Assembly: GCA_037178625.1 (NCBI GenBank)
Contig: CM074129.1
Coordinates: forward strand, 992,001 to 1,056,000
Length of the DNA stretch: 64,000 bases
Direction: 5' to 3'
Source: Skeletonema tropicum
Lineage: Eukaryota > Bacillariophyta > Thalassiosirophyceae > Thalassiosirales > Thalassiosiraceae
Shown: in pieces, positions 8,789 through 19,836 of the stretch
Position numbering within the stretch: the first letter of the stretch is position 1
Layout of the letters: each line of letters begins with the position of its first letter
Made by a program: the position numbers and the translations under genes
The notes under the pieces: model-generated
Told to the model about the DNA's origin: nothing
The model's input: only the letters and a program-made list of their open reading frames with translations
Databases searched by the model: none

Positions 8789-11098
8789 ATGAAGATGATG
8801 ACGTACTGTCCAAGCCACAGGCAGCTACTACTAACTGTTGCCCTCGTAGTCACCGCTTCACCTCCATCTGCAAGAAGTTTCAGCTTCACACCAGCGAAGA
8901 AACGATCACTTGTTGCAACAAAATCATCAAATTATCGACCATCATCAACCTCTCTGTCGTCTCTCCAAGCAACAACCAAAACCAACAATGACAAACTAAC
9001 AACAATAGACGACGACGACGCCGAAGAAGAAACAGTCGACATTGCCATAGTCGGAGCAGGCATAGGCGGACTCTGCGCCGGAGCAATCCTCAACACATTG
9101 TATCATAAAAAAGTGGGCGTGTATGAATCGCATTATTTGGCGGGGGGGTGTGCTCATGCGTTTGAACGGGTGGTGCAGCTTGATGATGATGAAAACGAAA
9201 AAGATGGTAAAAAGAAGAAGAAGAAGAGAGTGTCATTTACATTTGATAGTGGGCCCACAATCGTATTGGGATGTAGTAAAGAACCATTCAATCCATTGCA
9301 GCAGGTGCTTCGTGCAGTGGGGGTGGATGATCAAGTGGAGTGGATCCCTTATGATGGTTGGGGTATGATTGAACATCCAACAGGTGGTGGTAGTAGTGAT
9401 GACAAGAAGAAGAAGGAAAAGCGATGGAAACTAACCGTGGGTCCAAATCACTTTGAAAATGGTCCATTGACACAATTCGCAGGAGGAAGTAGTAGCCAAG
9501 ATGATGATGATGATGCTCAAGATGATGCAATCCAAGAATTCAATGAATTACGTGAGATTACCAAACCATTGGTAACAGGAGCAGCTACCATCCCCGCCAT
9601 GGCCATGCGACCTGGATCCACTGCACTAATCCCATTATTGCGGTATCTACCATCGTTATTTTCCATCATTTCCAATGGAGTGGAGGCATCCACTGGTCCA
9701 TTTGCTCCTTATATGAATGGACCAATCTTTACTGTGAAGAATGCATGGTTGAGAGATTGGTTGGATGCACTTGCATTTAGTTTGAGTGGGTTACCTGCCG
9801 ATAGGACTAGTGCTGGTGCAATGGCCTATGTTCTGTTTGATATGCATAGAGAGGGAGCTGCGTTGGATTACCCGAAAGGTGGTTTGGGCGAGGTGGTCAA
9901 GGCATTGGTGAATGGGGTGGAGCAGCCAACAACAACAACAACAACAACAACAATGAGTGGCAAGAAGGAAATTTTGGGAAGTAAAGTCAATTTACGACAT
10001 CATGTAGAGAGTATTGATACAACTGAGGATGGAACGCGTGTTGTTGGATTGACTGCTCGTAGAGCGGGAGGGAAGATGGTCAAGGTGAAGGCTACTGAGG
10101 GAGTTATTTGTAATGCACCCATGTGGTCGCTGAGAAAGTTGATTAAGAATGAGAAAGCGTTGGATATATTGAGTGGTCGTGTGAATGATGTTGTAGGCAA
10201 AGATTCTGAAAGTGATAGTGGCAGCAGTGTCGTCGCCCAATCTTGGATGACAGATCCAGAAGTTGATCCCAAAACTGGACGGGGAAGTGTGATTCGTCCA
10301 GCGAGACACGAACAACAACAACAACAATCAAGTGAGGAAACAATGTCAACTGCAAATGATAGCCTTCTTGAAAAATGTGATAATGCAGAGATGACTGGTT
10401 CATTCCTCCATCTACACGTGGCTCTCGATGCCACAGATCTTGATTTGGATAGTCTAGAGCCCCATTATACAGTCATGGATCGCGGACTCGAAGGTGACGA
10501 CAGAATAATCAATGGCGTGCCTGATGGACCTTGTGGAGAGTTGAATATGATTGCAGTGTCGAATCCATGCGTGTTGGATAGAACTTTGGCTCCTGAGGGT
10601 TATGTTATAGTGCATGCCTACGGAGCAGGGAATGAACCGTATAATATTTGGAAGAACAAGTCGAATGAGGAAGAGACGACAACATCGACGACGACAAGTT
10701 TGGGTGAAGAAATCAATTTCAGCGACTCTGGTGATAGATATCAATCTTCGAGTTACAATGCATTGAAAGACGCTCGTGGGGAGGCATTATGGCGAGCGAT
10801 CGAATCGATCATTCCCGATGCACGAGAACGTACCGTACTTGCTATGCTTGGATCACCACTTACCCATGAAAGGTATTTGCGGCGACCTTACGGATCATAT
10901 GGAGCAGCATTCGAAGACTGCCTGAAGGATGGCAGCACACCGATACCCAATTTGATGCTTGCCGGGGATGGTGTCTTTCCTGGAATAGGCATACCTGCTG
11001 TTGCGTTATCAGGTGCAAGTGCAGCGAATGGAATGGTTAAGGTTATCGAGCAGTGGAGATGCTTGGACGACTTGAAGTCAAAGAAGTTAATTTCATGA
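8789..11098 (+). CDS. Plastid carotenoid isomerase-like FAD oxidoreductase (CRTISO/phytoene desaturase superfamily)
   Basis: A 769-residue flavoprotein. The ATG at 8789 begins a signal-peptide-like segment (QLLLTVALVVTASPPSARS) ending at ARS-FSFTP, followed by a Ser/Lys-rich transit-peptide-like region. That matches the bipartite targeting of secondary plastids, with Phe after the cleavage site. The FAD-binding Rossmann motif IVGAGIGGLCAGAIL lies near residue 86, followed by the family's ESHYLAGGCAHAF; the C-terminal LAGDGVFPGIGIPAVALSGA near 724 is the second flavin-binding signature. These features fit CRTISO-type prolycopene isomerases and the wider CrtI family, so it probably acts in plastid carotenoid metabolism. 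Unusually long low-complexity insertions (Lys-, Asp- and Thr-rich) make it longer than most family members. The exact substrate is inferred only. Confidence 0.8.
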   Translation: MKMMTYCPSHRQLLLTVALVVTASPPSARSFSFTPAKKRSLVATKSSNYRPSSTSLSSLQATTKTNNDKLTTIDDDDAEEETVDIAIVGAGIGGLCAGAILNTLYHKKVGVYESHYLAGGCAHAFERVVQLDDDENEKDGKKKKKKRVSFTFDSGPTIVLGCSKEPFNPLQQVLRAVGVDDQVEWIPYDGWGMIEHPTGGGSSDDKKKKEKRWKLTVGPNHFENGPLTQFAGGSSSQDDDDDAQDDAIQEFNELREITKPLVTGAATIPAMAMRPGSTALIPLLRYLPSLFSIISNGVEASTGPFAPYMNGPIFTVKNAWLRDWLDALAFSLSGLPADRTSAGAMAYVLFDMHREGAALDYPKGGLGEVVKALVNGVEQPTTTTTTTTMSGKKEILGSKVNLRHHVESIDTTEDGTRVVGLTARRAGGKMVKVKATEGVICNAPMWSLRKLIKNEKALDILSGRVNDVVGKDSESDSGSSVVAQSWMTDPEVDPKTGRGSVIRPARHEQQQQQSSEETMSTANDSLLEKCDNAEMTGSFLHLHVALDATDLDLDSLEPHYTVMDRGLEGDDRIINGVPDGPCGELNMIAVSNPCVLDRTLAPEGYVIVHAYGAGNEPYNIWKNKSNEEETTTSTTTSLGEEINFSDSGDRYQSSSYNALKDARGEALWRAIESIIPDARERTVLAMLGSPLTHERYLRRPYGSYGAAFEDCLKDGSTPIPNLMLAGDGVFPGIGIPAVALSGASAANGMVKVIEQWRCLDDLKSKKLIS

Positions 11099-11633
11099 TT
11101 AGGTGTTCGTTTCTTCTCAGAGACTTACTCTGCCATTGGCCCATTATCATTCCTTGAGTCCAAGTACACAAGAGAAGAGTTTAGACTGCTTCGAAATCAT
11201 CATTAGAGTTGCATTGAAGGATATCAATATCCATCTTCATGTCGTAAGCTTTGTTATCTACCTCTATTAGAAGTATCCATAAATAAAAATATGAATCCAT
11301 AGAACCAACACAAATTAAAGTCCGGCGTGAATTTCTCAATGGATTGGGCTTCAGCTTCGAATAGATATCTGATGCAGAGGATGACTCATCATAAAGCGAC
11401 CATTCGGCTACTGGAGATGTCTCAGATGCAGAAGAAGAGCACAATTTGAAGAGGGGGAATCTGACGAACTGTGGCGACATCGACAGTAGCAAGGCGCGGC
11501 CGGGTTGATTTTGTGGACAGTATAGCCCACGGCTAGAGCAGGACCACGGCAAAGGAGCTTGCAGCATCAACCGATTTTCACGCCTCCAGAGGCGGGGAAA
11601 ATGGTGATGCTGAGCTCAGATTGAGATTGAGGA
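11099..11633. other. Intergenic, no supported gene
   Basis: A minus-strand frame at 11181-11570 (129 codons) shows no recognisable motif and is not called. Confidence 0.35.
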
Positions 11634-11960
11634 ATGGAGAGATGGGACAGTAGACGGAAGTTGATGATGATGAAGGAACTGCTGCCTCAACCGAGGAGGA
11701 GAGAATCGGAAGAGGTGGATTCTAGTGATAGTGAAACGACAGGGAAGGATTCAGTGTTAGAGGAAAGTGGAGACGAAAGAGGGATAGAGGGTATTGTTTC
11801 TATTTCTAGAAAAGAGCTTACGGAGGATGAGATCACGGCGATCTTGAGTCGACATGCAGAGGAGGACGATAAACTTCAACCTCCTTCATGGGCGGAAAGC
11901 AAACTTGTTAGTGTGATACAATCCATCAGAATGATGGCACTCATCTACACGGCCAACTAA
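11634..11960 (+). CDS. Short acidic hypothetical protein, possibly truncated by the adjacent retrotransposon
   Basis: A 108-residue frame. Residues 25-55 are acidic and Ser-rich and residues 58-85 are helical (ISRKELTEDEITAILSRHAE). It ends just before the decayed LINE-like sequence. It may be the 5' part of a host gene cut by that insertion, or a chance frame. No family is recognised. Confidence 0.3.
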   Translation: MERWDSRRKLMMMKELLPQPRRRESEEVDSSDSETTGKDSVLEESGDERGIEGIVSISRKELTEDEITAILSRHAEEDDKLQPPSWAESKLVSVIQSIRMMALIYTAN

Positions 11961-14660
11961 CCAAAAATCTGCAGTGGACGACGGATACTACTAGAAACTC
12001 TAACTCTATTCCAGGGTGGTCAAAAGTATTGCTCGTTTCATAAGGTCTATCGCAACGGAGTTGGCGCACGGTTTCTCATGTTCTTACAACCAATCCATTG
12101 GGTCACGTTTTCTCAATTTCTTAAAACTGAATTCAAAATCATCCGATGAATGCAGAAAGAGCTCTCATCTTCCCTGCTTGCATCCTCACACCACACGCAA
12201 TAGGGGTTTCTCCAGGAGCGCAGACATCAAAAAGTTCATCACAACTCGTCTTGATCTTTGGGAGAAAGGAGATATTCTGTCTCAGGTTATAGATGGGAAG
12301 TTGAAGGACAATCAGGACGATTGGGAGGTCGTCCCATGGGAGACAATGGGATAGGCGAGTCGGAGGCTCGTCGTTTTGCAGCTACACTTAAAAGTGGTAA
12401 ATTCGGAAGGCTGTCCGAGGTGACGGATCGGGGACAAGGTCAAGGTGGTCTATACAAACCAACTGACCTCGACTCCAAGACTGGGGAGCCAGACATTCAT
12501 GTCCTGAGGACTAAATTTCCCTCACCTGTGGCTCCAGCCGAAGGTTACCCCCTCATTTCCCACGTAACCCCGATTTTGAGGAAGAAAATGTAGATGCTTT
12601 TATACATCGATGCAGATCACATTGCCATTGAGAGCCGATCTAGCAAACTGCATGGAGCTGCAGGTCCTTCTGGAGTGGATAGATCATGTTGAAAGCGTGG
12701 CTTACCCGACATGGGGCAACCTCTACGCTCTCCGACTTGAAATGCTGAGTGGGCCACATGGCTTGGATGCGAACAACCGGATTATGCCAAAATCCGTGCC
12801 CACAACCACGTGCGACTGCTTGCAGTGGCAGTGGACAAGGATAAGGAGCCGGGTGTCTGCCCCTTGGGCTGTGGTGAAATCTGGATGCGGCTGATCTCAG
12901 GAACAATCCTTGATCAGTTCAAGGAGCGAGCGCAGGATGCCTGTAACAATGTCAAACTCTGTGCTGGACTTCAGTCTGGCATAGAAGGTGCAGGTGCGGC
13001 CCATACCGCCATACCATGCTGGAGGTATCTCCAGAACTGGCTGGGTGGCTGAACGTGCAGAAGGCTGCGACTTATCCGGAGACAGAGAAACGAGATTGAG
13101 ATGGAGAAGACGGGACAGATGGAGATGATATTTATGATGATTGCGAGGGAGCCGATGGCGAATGCCTCAACAGCAGAGGCGAGCACTGACCCAGCACCCC
13201 ACCCTTTCCTGATTATCCCATCCCCCCTGACATGGAAACTCGCACTACATCCCAGGGAGTGGCTAGGTCTGCTTAGTGGATGCTCAAAATCCTTCAATGA
13301 ACTCAAGAGGTATACCATCGATGCCCCCCACTTGCGAATATAGCTCTCAACCGCTATCGTCACCTAGCATTTGCTTTATGCGGAAAGAAATGGGCGAGGA
13401 TCCTCCCATCATTGCGTACAAAGAGGGATGAGTGCTGTCTGTCTATGGTTTGCTATGGCATCGCTCTGATGCACCCTAGCTGAATGGTTGAGGAGAAAAG
13501 CCCCTGGGGCTCTCCAACCCTGGTGTGCTGATGATCTCGGCGGAGTCGGTACTGCATCTGATAACGCTACTATGCTTCAGCTTCTCAAGGAAAAGGGGCC
13601 CTATCCCTATCCCTATGTTGGATACTATGCTGAACCAGGCAAATCCCACTACGTTTATATGCCGCAGGATGAGGAAGCTCTAAGAGCTGCCTTTGACGCG
13701 GCTGACATTCCGGAACTGAATTACGGACGCAGCCGCCGATACCTCGGTGGAGTGTATGGTGATGCTGCCGAGAAGGAAGAGTGGGTCAAGAAGAAAGTGG
13801 AATAGTGGGTATACTGCATGGAAGTACTCGGCAATTGTGCCTACACACAACCCCAGGCGGCTTCTGCTATCTCTTGAGAATGAATGTGGATATATCGAAT
13901 ATATATCGCGAATTGTGCCGAACTTGGGGCCCCTTCTTGCACCGATTGAAGTTGCTATTAGAGAGAAATTCATCGCACCTCTCTTTGTCTTTGGCATCTC
14001 CCAATCGGAATTATCTGGGAGTTGCGACACCTGCTTTCTCTCAGTGTGAAACATGCAGGCTTGGCAATCCGGTTCCAGCGGCGGAGATGGCGAGAATCGA
14101 CTCGCAAGAGGCGAAGCAGTCAGATGCTGAGTACTATCTCACACAGTGGGGAAGGTAGAAACCATGTGATAAGAGGAGGTTGGAACGGATCTGTGAGAAT
14201 GGATGTTGGCTGACAACTGTCCCAAACCGCCTCAATGGCGCGACTCTATCGGCTGAAGATGAAGAGTCTCGAGACAACTTACGTTAACGTCTCCGGCGCA
14301 ACCTCAAGCCGCAGGATATGCCAGACCTATGCGATGGATGCGCGATGCAAAAATGACGGTAGAACATGCTCTCCAATGCAAGGTGGGCAGTCTCGTCCAT
14401 TGCCGCTGCAATGTTGTTAGGACGGAATTTGGCTCCTTATGCGAGCAAGCCTTTACTCCCGGCGCTGTTGAATACACACCCTTTCTCTACTCAGGCAATC
14501 AACGCGCCTTTGCAGAGGATGCTGCCGCAGCAAATGCCGAAAATGCCACGCAACAACATAACGATAACGATAACGCAACTGATGGGTCGACCCAAGTGAC
14601 AAAAAAACAAAGGAAGAGCGCGGAGACGTGATGGTCTCCCACTTTTGGCAGAGACATTGT
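11961..14660 (+). mobile_element. Decayed LINE-like (non-LTR) retrotransposon copy
   Basis: Successive broken plus-strand frames read as parts of one retroelement protein. They include CRKSSHLPCLHPHTTRNRGF and FITTRLDLWEKGD near 12.15-12.26 kb, SEARRFAATLKSGKFGRLSE near 12.36 kb, a reverse-transcriptase-like GYYAEPGKSHYV ... SRRYLGGVYGD segment near 13.6-13.76 kb, and a zinc-binding-like tail (PNRLNG, VEHALQCKVG) near 14.2-14.4 kb. The region 14.08-14.64 kb is clearly homologous at DNA level to 42.53-43.08 kb. There are many stops and frameshifts, and the copy breaks off near 14660, before the C-terminal section kept in the other copy. The left boundary is approximate. Confidence 0.7.
13488..13805 (+). 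pseudogene. Reverse-transcriptase fragment of the LINE-like element
   Basis: A 105-codon open segment with the thumb-side RT signature GYYAEPGKSHYVYM followed by SRRYLGGVYGD. In LINE-like RTs a G-Y-x-x-E-P-x-K-S segment and a R-Y-L-G-G-x-x-G segment follow the catalytic core. The frame ends in a stop at 13803, and the continuation is found in other frames, so the gene is dead. Confidence 0.6.
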
Positions 14661-15103
14661 CAAACTGTCTTCCTTTCGTCTTTCATTTTCATAGTAATCG
14701 ACAACGACAAGACCATGACGCCATCGTAAAGAGAGGCCATGATACGAATATAACGAGAGAGCAACTAGCACAGTAACAACTAGATGGATTCTATTGCAGT
14801 CGTGTAACTCACTCGTCACTTATCATATATTTTCATAAAACATAAGAGTTAATATAAAACATGGAAATTTTTCTTCTCTTTCTGCGGCCACCAGGCTAAG
14901 ATTGTACTGCTTGTAACCTATCTCTCTAACATATAACATTGCCCATGTCTCTACTTCTACCTGTCTCTAAAACCTTCTCTCTTTCAATCTCAATCTGCCG
15001 CCTTAGAAGATAAAATAAAACGTTAGCACACAGAAACAGATAAAATAGAAAGCTTTCCATTGCCATTGGCCTTTTGCCTCCGTCTCAGCATTCCTTCTAG
15101 TAA
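14661..15103. other. Intergenic, no supported gene
   Basis: AT-rich spacer holding the 3' region of the PSxxPS surface protein gene. No element termini or RNA gene recognised. Confidence 0.4.
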
Positions 15104-16312
15104 CTACATAGTAGCAAAAGCCACAATCAAACTCAAGCTATTCAACAAAAGACCAACTAGAGGAGACATGCAAACAAAAGATGATCCGGGAGACTTCATC
15201 TCTTGTGTTTGAAAGTTTGTCTCGGCAGTTGCATGTGCCATTTTAGTTCTTTTGCCTGCTTTTGCTTTTGCACTCTTCGATGAAACATTGCTTGGCTGCG
15301 ATGATGGTTGTGAAGAGGGAGCCAAACTTGGCACGTCTGACGAAACATTGCTGGGCTCCTCACTCGGAGCTGCTGAAAGAAACGTTGGCTGTGATGACGG
15401 TTCTGTTGACAGGGATGGATTGAAGGAAGGTTCTCTTGACGTAGAAGGTTGTATTGATGGAGCAGAACTCAAACTCGGTTGCAAAGTTGGTGTTGTCAAG
15501 GGAGGCACGTAGATCGGAACGTTGATACGTGCATTCGAGCATTTGCTAACTACATCAGGTTGGGGAAGATTAGCAACATTCCCATCAAAATAGCAATTGT
15601 CATTGCTAAATTTGTTCCAGGAAATGGCAATATCAAAATCCAGTAAGCCATCTGATTCATGATCAGTGCATTGGAGAGTTATTGGTGCCAATTCGAAATT
15701 TGTGAGGGTCACTAGGGTTGTTATATCGGGGCATCCATCCCCATCAGCGTCACCTCCGGTAGATGCGACGATTACGGTACCGTACGTGCCGTCTACCATG
15801 GGCAAGATCGCACACTCTGTCCCTGTCCTTGCACTCCCTCCATCGAGATTGATGTACATCGCTACATCATATCTTGTATTACCGACAATCAGATCCACAG
15901 TCAAAGCAATAGTCACTTTATCATCGTTGCCGAGACAGGCTCCGAACACTACTCCAGTGGGCATGAGAGGCCCATCATGCGGCGCCCAGCATGAGATCGG
16001 CGTAGTAACTGAATCGCAGTCCACTGCAGCTTCTGTCTCGGACCAACCTGTGCAAGTGACGCCCGTGTCTCCACCACAATTGCAAGTGCACGGGGGTTCA
16101 GCAAGTGCAAGTGGGTCAGTGACTTGAAAGCTAACGACACGCTCGAATTTCACGTCATTAGAGGAGCAGGTGGTTCCGCCACCGAACACTGTATCCATGC
16201 ATTCGTAGGTATCAGCAGTGTTAGCATCAGCGGTGTTTGTCAGGAAAGGCAACAACAACAACAGCATTTCCGGCACAACGAGGTGCATCACAGCTGCTAT
16301 TCGCCACATCAT
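15104..16312 (-). CDS. Secreted PSxxPS-repeat surface protein
   Basis: An intact 402-residue protein. The N-terminus has a signal peptide (hydrophobic core MLLLLLPFL, then TNTADA). Residues ~35-265 form a Cys-rich ectodomain with CTCNCGG and a calcium-loop-like DADGDGCPD. Residues ~268-345 are Pro/Ser repeats of the form PSxxPSxxPS, common in diatom cell-wall and surface proteins. A basic stretch (KSAKAKAGKRTK) and a C-terminal hydrophobic segment (PLVGLLLNSLSLIVAF) follow, suggesting a membrane or GPI anchor. The likely location is the cell surface; the ligand is unknown. Plus-strand frames opposite the repeat mirror its periodicity and are not genes. Confidence 0.8.
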   Translation of the reverse strand: MMWRIAAVMHLVVPEMLLLLLPFLTNTADANTADTYECMDTVFGGGTTCSSNDVKFERVVSFQVTDPLALAEPPCTCNCGGDTGVTCTGWSETEAAVDCDSVTTPISCWAPHDGPLMPTGVVFGACLGNDDKVTIALTVDLIVGNTRYDVAMYINLDGGSARTGTECAILPMVDGTYGTVIVASTGGDADGDGCPDITTLVTLTNFELAPITLQCTDHESDGLLDFDIAISWNKFSNDNCYFDGNVANLPQPDVVSKCSNARINVPIYVPPLTTPTLQPSLSSAPSIQPSTSREPSFNPSLSTEPSSQPTFLSAAPSEEPSNVSSDVPSLAPSSQPSSQPSNVSSKSAKAKAGKRTKMAHATAETNFQTQEMKSPGSSFVCMSPLVGLLLNSLSLIVAFATM

Positions 16313-16594
16313 TTCTAGCTTTTCTTTCTCCCTTTTTGTCTTCTCTTATTAGTTTTAGGAGTATTAGGAGTATTACTTATTGATGTTATTTATAATGTTA
16401 ATGTTGTTGGTCAGATTATTTATTGTGTAATAAACCATTGACGGACTAGCGAAGCATCCAACGCACAACATCTCTTTGTAGTTTATTTGCTAACATACTG
16501 CCCCATTTTCATTTTCTCGGATCGCATAGCCATAAAAGTAGCCCATTTTCTAAATTAAAGGAAACTGAAACTAGCCCGAGGTAAATGTACGAAA
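16313..16594. other. Upstream region of the surface protein gene, up to element X
   Basis: AT-rich leader and promoter. A short direct repeat, AGGTAAATGT, at ~16580 recurs at ~22410 outside the other end of element X and is a candidate target duplication, though spacing to the TIR differs on the two sides. Confidence 0.35.
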
Positions 16595-16906
16595 TTTACC
16601 CTTGCGCACTTGCATGCTTTTTACCTCGAGTCTCCATTTTTTTCGATTTTTAAAAATGTTCGTTTCTTGTAAAGTTTAACACGGTAGCCCCCATACTAAA
16701 TGGGACCCCTCTGCCATCAAGGCCGAGTTGGAGAAGGGTCGGATCTGACGCCGCAACTCGATGCCACTATGCCATACGAGGTTGGGAGACCCTTCAGGAC
16801 CGGGCTGTGCGACCTTGGTCACCGAGATATCGTCATTTGAATTTATGAATTTTCCCCATTTCGTGTCGGCTGGACATCTCTTGTGTATGTGTTCGTAGGT
16901 GTCCTT
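16595..16906 (+). repeat. Left TIR of element X
   Basis: Begins TTTACCCTTGCGCACTTGC and matches the inverted right-end pieces almost base for base over ~312 bases. Confidence 0.75.
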
Positions 16907-16957
16907 TGTGTGGCCTACGAAGCCAAAATATGAGTAGTAATGCATTAGTGTTATTAA

Positions 16958-19147
16958 CTATGACTTATTGGCTCTTTTGTCAGCTCGAATCTCTCGCTGC
17001 TTCACGTAGAGTTGCTTCATCATTTCAGATTTTGGTTTGATGTAATTCGGAGGCTTGTCTCCTGCAGCAGCTTCTCCAGCTTCGACCATGTCCAGCAATG
17101 CTTCATTCCTGAGCAATTTGGTTTTCTCTCCTATCTTTGCTTCAGTAACTGGTAGACTCAATTTGTATTCGATCTTACGTTCAACAATCTCTGCGTTGAC
17201 ATGTGGCTCGTGTCCGGCTTTTTTGTCAAAATCGAAAATAGAATGCCACCATCCATGTCTGGAGTAAGTTGTACACTGCTGGGTGCTTCCGACTTGGTAA
17301 TACTCCTCTTCTTTTTCGTTGCATCTTTGACCTTATTGACTAACTTTTTCTTGTCTTTGGTACTTTGCCTAGACTCATCACTTTGAAGAAATGTGTAGAG
17401 CTCGTTTCTCTGTTCTCTACCGAGTTCCACAAAAGCCTTCTCGAGAGTCTTTATAAATGAGTCCGTGTAAGGGGAATACATATTGATCACTTTGCTCGGT
17501 GTTGTCTCCATCCAGGAGAATGTCGTATCCATCCTGAATACCAGGCAATTGATATGACCATGCATCTGACAATTCACAATGGTAGCTGAAGGACCTAATA
17601 CTTTCTCTTCGATCAACAGAGGAAAGATGTGCTGCACCGCCGCACCACCACCAGCATCACCGGTGGCACCCATTGGAATGATTTTAACTAAGTCAAGATT
17701 CAGGCCAGCTTTCTCCAACTTCGTCATCGATTGTTTGATAGCTTCAGCGGCACTCTGGGCAGTGTGCCCGCTCATATCCATGTCAAGACACAATTGTTTG
17801 ATGACACGATTTCCATCTTTATCAAATCCTCCCCATCTGATTAGCTTCACAAAGTGTTCGATCCCATTCCTCTTGCCGTGATCCACAATCAGAAAAAGGT
17901 ACTTGACATCATCATCCTTCATCTCCTGTACAGCATGAATCAGACAGTCAACCGCGAGATTTTTCTCTTGACGGGCTATTGTCTTTCGACTTGGAACCAC
18001 TTTGCCCAGCTGCCCCTCGTCAATCTCATAGCCGATATCGTAACACAATGCCTTCTGCACACCAGCTATTATCATTTCCATTCCTTCGTCCGATCCTCCC
18101 ATGTTTTGAAGGCCAAACATTGTCAAGATGCGAAGTGCCTGCTGTGAGAATGCGCATTGTGTGGATTTGAAGAAAGCGTCAAGCTGATCCACAATCTTTG
18201 CCTTCTTCTGCAACTTTGTTAATACATTAGTGCCAACTACCGATGCAGCTGTTGGTGCCCAACAGGATGTTGCACCGAATTTCCAACGCTTAAAATTTGT
18301 CTTCTTGCGATTCACTTCGTCATTGCTTGTCTGCTGGTCATCATCCAGTGGCAACAGACCTTCTTCTAGATCAGTTAGAGTCAACACGCTCAAGTCTTTC
18401 GTAAATTTACCCGCCCTTCCATTCAAAATGTAACTCAATGTGATCTTTTCTATTGGTTGCTGCATTTGACAAACACTCTCGTTTGCCTGTGGATGATTCG
18501 TTGTTGTCAGCGCCGTCACCGTCGCATCTACTCCATGACTCTCGTCTTCTTTCAGTTTGCGAAGTTGACCTAGCAACGCTCTCAATTCATTCTTCTTTTC
18601 TTCGATCTATGCTTTCAGCTCTGCATGCTGCTTTTTTCGGCGCTTCCCTCTCTTCCGCCGAGACGATGTTGATGTACCCGATTCAGCTGCCTTCGCGGTG
18701 TCAGCCGTGGGAGGTCGGTTGCGTTTGGCTTTCTCCTTTTCCTTCTCTATTTGGACTTAGGGTAACAGATTTCTCCTTTTGCTTCTTGTCTTCCAGATTA
18801 CTCCGCTCTCTCAAGAACGTCTCAAGGTCAACCCCCACTTCATTAAAATCCTTATCTCCTGTTAGTGTAAAATTTCTCCTTCCCGATCCACTGTTGAGCG
18901 GGTGGTTCTTTTTATCATGAATTGTTTCTGGTTCATAATCACCTTTTGTGCAACCGATCATGTAAATTCGCACCTTTTTCTTATCAACAGTTATGCGGTG
19001 CCCGTTTTTGACGTGTATCAAATGACCCTCAAACTCGTGGTCGGTCTCTCCTCCTCCAACCACCTGCCAAAATGGAAGGGTGTACTCCTTTTCACCCCCT
19101 TGAACAGTAAAAGCAGCTGTTATCATTTTTTCATCTACCTTCTTCAT
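16958..19147 (-). pseudogene. Transposase-like protein of element X, frame-disrupted
   Basis: Three consecutive minus-strand segments form one protein of ~730 codons: 19147-18701, 18585-17158 and 17161-16958. The middle segment has VDHGKRNGIEHFVK and ATGDAGGGAAVQHIFP then NCQMHGH. These acidic positions could be DDE/RNase-H-fold catalytic residues, but this is inference. A stop near 18608 interrupts a continuous coiled-coil (KKQHAELKA then IEEKKNELRALL); an intron of ~165 nt ending in CATAG is an alternative. A frame change near 17220 lies in a run of six A (minus strand). After it the frame reads KAGHEPHVNAEIVERKIEYK and continues to a natural end. I do not recognise the family. Confidence 0.6.
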
Positions 19148-19467
19148 ATCATCTTGACTCTTGACCTCTCCAGCGGCACATGATTGTGCTTATTGGTACA
19201 TGCAATTGCTCATAACTACAATATTTACCGAGAAGACTATCATCTTTTACGAAGTGAGCGATCGCTTTACGTAGAGCGGAATGACTGCTATTGTTGAATT
19301 GAATGCCACTCATAATACACACCCCACACCGCCCCTTGGTAGAGACATAAAATAAATAATGCCGACTGCTTTGAAAATAATAGATTATGAGGGCGGATAC
19401 GGCACGGACGCCCCCTTCCTTATGTTGACAACAGAGGACGAAACCCACCACGTCTCTATCTGGGCCA

Positions 19468-19623
19468 AAGGACACCTACGAACACATACACAAGAGATGT
19501 CCAGCCGACACGAAATGGGGAAAATTCATAAATTCAAATGACGTTATCTCGGTGACCAAGGTCGCACAGCCCGGTCCTGAAGGGTCTCCCAACCTCGTAT
19601 GGCATAGTGGCATCGAGTTGCGG
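19468..19623 (-). repeat. Inner portion of right TIR of element X
   Basis: About 156 bases inverted relative to 16751-16906. It ends at the GCGG (19620-19623) that forms the left target duplication of element Y. Confidence 0.75.
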
Positions 19624-19836
19624 CACGGTGAATTCGCCTTAGCATTTGTGATCGCTAACTATCGCTAACTGTGACATCCCAAAATCTGATGAGAAGCCCA
19701 TCACAATGTCGATATCTTCCGTCAACTCGTTACTACTGTCTACTCTATCTATGCCATTATGCCGTTTCAATGCAAAAATGAAGACATATTTGGCTGCATC
19801 ATTCTTCGCCTCATATGATTTGGTACTACTTATCGA

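Noticed and set aside
8886..10744. Several minus frames opposite the CRTISO-like gene
   Set aside because: Shadows of low-complexity coding sequence.
15252..15512. Plus-strand Asp/Gly-rich frame opposite the PSxxPS gene
   Set aside because: Exact antisense mirror of the Pro/Ser repeat; the minus gene has signal peptide and full coding character.
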